NCBI RefSeq assembly: GCF_036421855.1 | Contig: NZ_JAZGOK010000001.1 | Source of the DNA: Georgenia_B sunbinii | Lineage (GTDB): Bacteria > Actinomycetota > Actinomycetes > Actinomycetales > Actinomycetaceae | Strand: one strand, 5' to 3' | DNA: 64,000 nt | Part shown: positions 60,331-64,000 of the stretch, piece after piece | Layout: every line of letters begins with the position of its first letter | Position numbering within the stretch: position 1 is the first letter of the stretch | Notes under the pieces: model-generated | The model's input: only the letters and a program-made list of their open reading frames with translations | What the model was told of the DNA's origin: nothing | Databases searched by the model: none | Program-made: the position numbers and the translations under genes

Positions 60331-61312
60331 GGCGGCGCTGCTTCAGCAGGAGCAGGATGAACACGGCCGCGCCGACGATGCCGAGGATGAGCGACACCGG
60401 CACCTCGAAGGGCATGATGATCGTGCGGCCGATGAGGTCGCAGGCCGCGGTGATGCCGACGCCGAGGAGGCACACCCACGGCAGGTTGCTGCGCAGGTCG
60501 TCACCGCGGAACATCGAGACGATGTTCGGCACGATGAGGCCGAGGAACGGCAGGTTCCCGACGACGACTGTCACCACCCCGGTGGCCACCGCGATGAGGC
60601 CGGTGCCGAGCAGGATGATCCGGTTGTAGCTGACGCCGACGTTGGTGGCGATCTCCTCGCCGAGCCCGGCCACGGTGAGCCGGTCGGCGACGACGAACAC
60701 CACGATGCCGACGAGCGCGACGATCCACAGCGGCTCGTACTGGCCGCGCAGCGCCGAGGTGAAGCTGCCGGCGAACCAGATCCCGAGGTTCTGCAGCATG
60801 TCGGTCTGCAGCGCGACGAAGGTGGAGACCGACCCGACCACGGCGCCGAGCATGATCCCCACGATCGGCACGATGAGCGAGGACCGCAGCGTCACCCGGC
60901 GCAGGAACAGGAAGAAGAGCATGGTGCCGACGAACGCCGCGACGATCGCGCCGACCATCCGCGAGCCGATGCTCGCCGTCGGGAACAGGATCATCACGGT
61001 GAGCAGCCCGAGCCCGGCCCACTCGGTGGTGCCCGTGGTGGTCGGCTCGACGAAGCGGTTCTGCGTGAGCAGCTGCATGACCAGCCCGGACATCGCCATC
61101 GCGGCACCGGCGAGCACGAGGGCGATGGTCCGCGGGATGCGGGTGATGGCGAACATCTCGGCGCCGTCGTCGGCACCGAAGATGTCGTAGACGCCGGTGA
61201 ACAGCGACACGACGAGCAGCGCGCCGACGACGAGCACCCCGATGAGGAGCTTCCAGTCGAAGAGCCGGCCGGCGGACCGGGTCGGCGGGCGGGCGGGGGC
61301 GATGGTCGTCAT
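60323..61312 (-). CDS. Iron-siderophore ABC transporter permease (first)
   Basis: 329 residues, FecCD family. RIPRTIALVLAGAAMAMSGLVMQLLTQNRFVEPTTTGTTEWAGLG is the conserved periplasmic/TM block; DRLTVAGLGEEIATNVGVSYNRI and LPFLGLIVPNIVSMFRGDDLRSNLP follow. It forms a heterodimeric channel with the second permease. Its start lies downstream of a large hairpin that separates it from the binding-protein gene. Confidence 0.93.
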   Translation of the reverse strand: MTTIAPARPPTRSAGRLFDWKLLIGVLVVGALLVVSLFTGVYDIFGADDGAEMFAITRIPRTIALVLAGAAMAMSGLVMQLLTQNRFVEPTTTGTTEWAGLGLLTVMILFPTASIGSRMVGAIVAAFVGTMLFFLFLRRVTLRSSLIVPIVGIMLGAVVGSVSTFVALQTDMLQNLGIWFAGSFTSALRGQYEPLWIVALVGIVVFVVADRLTVAGLGEEIATNVGVSYNRIILLGTGLIAVATGVVTVVVGNLPFLGLIVPNIVSMFRGDDLRSNLPWVCLLGVGITAACDLIGRTIIMPFEVPVSLILGIVGAAVFILLLLKQRRRG

Positions 61313-61342
61313 GGTGCGGCGCTCAGTTCATCGGTCGTCGTG

Positions 61343-61394
61343 GCACGGCAGTGGTGGGTGCTGCTCCTCGGAGCGGCACCCACCACTGCCGTGC
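61343..61394 (-). terminator. Long intercistronic hairpin in the siderophore operon
   Basis: Perfect 19-bp arms GCACGGCAGTGGTGGGTGC and GCACCCACCACTGCCGTGC with a 14-nt interior that can pair further (GCTCC/GGAGC). It sits between the binding protein stop and the permease start, and there is no U-run. It probably attenuates or protects mRNA so that more binding protein than permease is made. Confidence 0.85.
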
Positions 61395-61407
61395 GGTCGG
61401 CTGACGG

Positions 61408-62418
61408 TCAGTTGGACGCCTCGAAAGCGTCCGCCACGGCGTTGAAGAACTCCGTGTAGGTCTGGATGCCCTCGTTGGTGTAGGTGTCCGCGGGCATGTA
61501 GACGAGGTTGTCCTGCTGGATCGCGGTGACGCCGGTGAGCGCCTCGGAGTCCTCGAGGACGGCGGCAGCGGGCGAGTACTCCGCGTCGTCGGCGGCGACG
61601 GCGGCGTCACGGTCCATCACCAGGATCCAGTCCGGGTCGGAGTCGGCGATCGCCTCGACCGAGATGTCGTCGCCCCGGTCGCCCTCACTGGCCTCGGGAA
61701 CCTCGAGCGCCGGGGTCAGCCCGAGGATGTCGAAGACCGGGCCGAAGGTGCGTCCGTTCCCGGGGGCGGAGTAGCCGATCTCGCCGCCGGAGGTGATGAC
61801 GGCCATCACGGTGTCGGCCGGGTCGTAGGCGGCGCGCGCCCGCTCGATCGCGGCGTCGAGGTCGGCGTTCAGCTGCTCGGCCTCGGCCTGCTTGCCGAAG
61901 ACCTCGCCCAGGATGGTGGTCTGTCGCTTGAGCTCGGCGTCGAAGGCCTCGCCGTCGCGAGGGTCGAGCGCGAGGACGACGGCGTCGGGAGCGAGCGAGA
62001 GGAAGTCGTCGTGGTACTCGGAGAAACGCTGGCCGTTGAGGATGAGGTCCGGCTCGGCGGCGACGACGGCCTCGAGGTCCGGCTCGCGGTGGTTGCCGAG
62101 GTCGATGATCGAGTCGTCCTGCGTGTAGGAGATGGTGTCGGGCATGAGGGCCACTGCTGCGGCGCTCAGCTCGACGTCCCACGAGGCGAGCGTCTCGAAG
62201 GTCCGGTTGTCGGTGGCGACGACGGACCGCGGCGGCGTCACGACGGTCTGCGTGCCGTTGTTGTCCTCGACCTCGATCGTCGTGGTGCTCGCCTCGGCCG
62301 CGTCGTCGTCGGTGGCGTCAGCGGCTGCGCCGCACGCCGCGAGGGTGAGGGCCGCGGCCAGACCAGCGGCGGTGAGCGACGCGCCGCGTCGCAACCGCTG
62401 GGGGGAAGTGATCTGCAT
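61408..62418 (-). CDS. Iron-siderophore substrate-binding lipoprotein
   Basis: 336 residues. Signal with lipobox LTAAGLAAALTLAACG. It has a FepB/FecB-type fold: VVATDNRTFETLASWDVELSAAAVALMPD, DLGNHREPDLEAVVAAEPDLILNGQRFSEYHDD, VMAVITSGGEIGYSAPGNGRTFGPVFDILGL, DISVEAIADSDPDWILVMDRD. It delivers ferric siderophore to the two permeases. It is the first gene of the operon, behind an iron box. Confidence 0.93.
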   Translation of the reverse strand: MQITSPQRLRRGASLTAAGLAAALTLAACGAAADATDDDAAEASTTTIEVEDNNGTQTVVTPPRSVVATDNRTFETLASWDVELSAAAVALMPDTISYTQDDSIIDLGNHREPDLEAVVAAEPDLILNGQRFSEYHDDFLSLAPDAVVLALDPRDGEAFDAELKRQTTILGEVFGKQAEAEQLNADLDAAIERARAAYDPADTVMAVITSGGEIGYSAPGNGRTFGPVFDILGLTPALEVPEASEGDRGDDISVEAIADSDPDWILVMDRDAAVAADDAEYSPAAAVLEDSEALTGVTAIQQDNLVYMPADTYTNEGIQTYTEFFNAVADAFEASN

Positions 62419-62509
62419 GATGATCCTCTGTCTGTCGAACCGGTGCTCGACCGGGGCCGAGCTGTCCTCCCGGCGGCGCCTGACCGGGCTGTCTCACCCA
62501 ACATAGTGC

Positions 62510-62528
62510 TTAGGTAAGGCTTACCTAC
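62510..62528. promoter_or_regulatory. DtxR/IdeR iron box
   Basis: TTAGGTAAGGCTTACCTAC matches the DtxR-family consensus (TTAGGTTAGSCTAACCTAA) with a perfect inner palindrome TAGGTAAG-G-CTTACCTA. On the minus strand it lies between a TTGTAG (-35-like) and TATGTT (-10-like) pair, 92 bp before the binding-protein start. It should be occupied by Fe(II)-loaded regulator and repress uptake in iron plenty. Confidence 0.9.
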
Positions 62529-62771
62529 AAGCCCTCGTCCGATATCTGACACGGCGACGTTGCGTAAATTGGGCAGCATTGGTCGTGCCGGCCCTCGCGC
62601 CGCCGCCGGTCGGCGGTGCGGGGACCCGCGGCATCTCGCGGCAGCACGCTCGGGCACCCGGTGCGGTGGCGGTGGCCGGCACTGCCCCACCGGCCACGGA
62701 CGGGTGAGGGACCTCACAGCGGGCCGAACGTCCGTGGGCGCGATGTCGGCCGGCCGTGGCACGGTAGGGCG

Positions 62772-64000
62772 GTGACAGCGACCGATGTGCTCGAGGAACG
62801 CGCCCAGCAGACCCTTCAGGCGCTCGTAGGACGTGAGGACGCCCGGCTGCGCCCGGACCAGTGGCGTGCCATCGAGGCGCTGGTGGTCGGGCGCCGCCGC
62901 GCGCTGGTGGTGCAGCGCACCGGGTGGGGCAAGTCCGCGGTGTACTTCGTGGCCACCGCGCTGCTGCGGTCAGGCGCCGCGGGCCCGCCGGCCGGGCCCA
63001 CCGTCATCATCTCCCCGCTGCTGGCGCTCATGCGCGACCAGATCCAGGCCGCTACCCGCGCCGGGATCCGCGCCGTGACCGTCAACTCGGCGAACGTCAC
63101 CGAGTGGGACGAGATCCACGCGGCCATCGCCCGCGACGAGGTCGACGTGCTCCTCTGCTCCCCCGAGCGGCTGAACAACCCGGGCTTCCGCGAGACCGTG
63201 CTGCCCCGGCTGGCGGCGTCGGCGGGGCTCGTCGTCGTCGACGAGGCGCACTGCATCTCCGACTGGGGCCACGACTTCCGGCCCGACTACCGCCGCATCC
63301 GCACCCTGCTGACCGAGCTGCCGGCGGGGGTTCCGGTGCTGGCGACCACCGCCACCGCCAACGACCGGGTGAGCACCGACGTCGCCGAGCAGCTCGGCGT
63401 GGGCACCGCGGACGAGGACGTCCTCGTGCTGCGCGGCGCCCTCGACCGCGAGTCGCTGCACCTGGGCGTCGTCGACCTGCCGGACCCGGCCGCCCGGCTC
63501 GCCTGGCTGGCGCAGCGCCTCGCCTCGTACGACGGGTCCGGCATCGTCTACACGCTCACCGTCGCGCAGGCCGAGCAGGTGACCGAGCAGCTGCGGGCCG
63601 CGGGGCTCGCCGTGGAGTCCTACACCGGGCGCACCGAGCCCGCCCGGCGCGAGGCGCTCGAGGCCGAGCTGCGCGAGAACCGGCTCACCGCGCTGGTCGC
63701 GACGTCCGCGCTCGGCATGGGGTTCGACAAGCCCGACCTCGCCTTCGTCGTCCACCTCGGCGCGCCCGCCTCACCGATCGCGTACTACCAGCAGGTGGGC
63801 CGCGCGGGCCGTGGGGTCGACCGGGCCGAGGTCGTCCTGCTGCCGGGCCGGGAGGACCGCGACATCTGGGCGTACTTCGGTTCCCTCGCCTTCCCGCCGG
63901 AGGCCACCGTGCGCGAGACGCTCGCCGCGCTCGACGGCGTCACGCTCTCCACGGCCCGCCTCGAGACCGCCGTCGACCTGCGTCGCACCCGGCTCGAGAC
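62772..64000 (+). CDS. recQ: RecQ-type DNA helicase, partial (runs off right edge)
   Basis: 409 codons visible from a GTG at 62772. SF2 motifs: LRPDQWRAIEALVVGRRRALVVQRTGWGKSAVYF (motifs 0 and I), ISPLLALMRDQIQ, LCSPERLNN, VVVDEAHCISDWGHDFRPDYRRI (DEAH and the aromatic-rich loop), VLATTATAN, VATSALGMGFDKPDLAFVVHLG and YYQQVGRAGRG (motif VI). N-terminus VLEERAQQTLQALVGR is that of actinobacterial RecQ-like enzymes. The C-terminal zinc/RQC part is beyond the window. The 243-bp upstream gap shows no further gene. Confidence 0.93.
   Translation, partial: MTATDVLEERAQQTLQALVGREDARLRPDQWRAIEALVVGRRRALVVQRTGWGKSAVYFVATALLRSGAAGPPAGPTVIISPLLALMRDQIQAATRAGIRAVTVNSANVTEWDEIHAAIARDEVDVLLCSPERLNNPGFRETVLPRLAASAGLVVVDEAHCISDWGHDFRPDYRRIRTLLTELPAGVPVLATTATANDRVSTDVAEQLGVGTADEDVLVLRGALDRESLHLGVVDLPDPAARLAWLAQRLASYDGSGIVYTLTVAQAEQVTEQLRAAGLAVESYTGRTEPARREALEAELRENRLTALVATSALGMGFDKPDLAFVVHLGAPASPIAYYQQVGRAGRGVDRAEVVLLPGREDRDIWAYFGSLAFPPEATVRETLAALDGVTLSTARLETAVDLRRTRLE

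Overview
The window is high-GC DNA from an actinobacterium. WhiB7, mycoredoxin, UvrD2 with an HRDC domain, a UPF0182 protein, DUF3117, a DtxR/IdeR-type iron box and ectoine genes all point to Actinomycetota, and the whole set suggests Micrococcales. No genus can be fixed from the sequence. Two blocks meet at an initiator tRNA-Met gene at 25.7 kb.

Block 1 (1 to about 25.78 kb) is most of an integrated siphovirus-type prophage with an HK97-like head; its left end lies outside the window. All lytic genes run leftward from a cro-like gene at 21.25 kb. The early part carries an HTH/excisionase-like protein, a YqaJ exonuclease with a RecT annealase, HNH proteins, a winged-helix protein, a RusA-like resolvase, a replication initiator, a DNA methyltransferase, a DUF4406 protein, a helicase-loader-like protein, SSB, a PLD-like protein and many small zinc-finger proteins. 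A strong hairpin at 9.62-9.66 kb separates this from the late block: HNH, terminase, portal fused to a MuF domain, protease, capsid, and neck/tail completion genes. To the right of 21.4 kb an immunity repressor, a tyrosine integrase and a chain of seven or eight small uncharacterised genes run toward the tRNA attachment site.

The most unusual feature of the prophage is a family of about nine 17-bp sites, consensus GTCYAGnnnnnCTRGAC. They are spread over nearly the whole element, sit mostly at gene boundaries and keep one orientation. Two of them supply the -35 hexamer of good rightward promoters, one ahead of the repressor and one ahead of the post-integrase module. This looks like a dispersed operator ('stoperator'-like) immunity system.

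Block 2 (25.9-64 kb) is host chromosome. A conserved actinobacterial neighbourhood (UPF0182, PPA1309-like, PDZ/Lon-like protease, DUF2342 metalloprotease, YgjP-like protease, ThiF-like, whiB7 with a long regulated leader, uvrD2, mycoredoxin, nudC, a degenerate phosphotransferase) is interrupted between mycoredoxin and nudC by a LacI-controlled catabolic operon (amidotransferase-like, PfkB kinase, DMT transporter, phosphotriesterase-like hydrolase) with a perfect LacI-type operator. Next comes an osmoprotection stretch: a LpqY-SugABC-like sugar/trehalose importer followed by ectABC. A housekeeping group follows (pepA, DUF3117, LOG-like protein, NAD(P)H-quinone dehydrogenase, purine nucleoside phosphorylase, phosphohexomutase). 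Then comes an iron-siderophore ABC importer with a DtxR/IdeR box and an internal processing/attenuation hairpin. The window ends inside a RecQ-type helicase gene.
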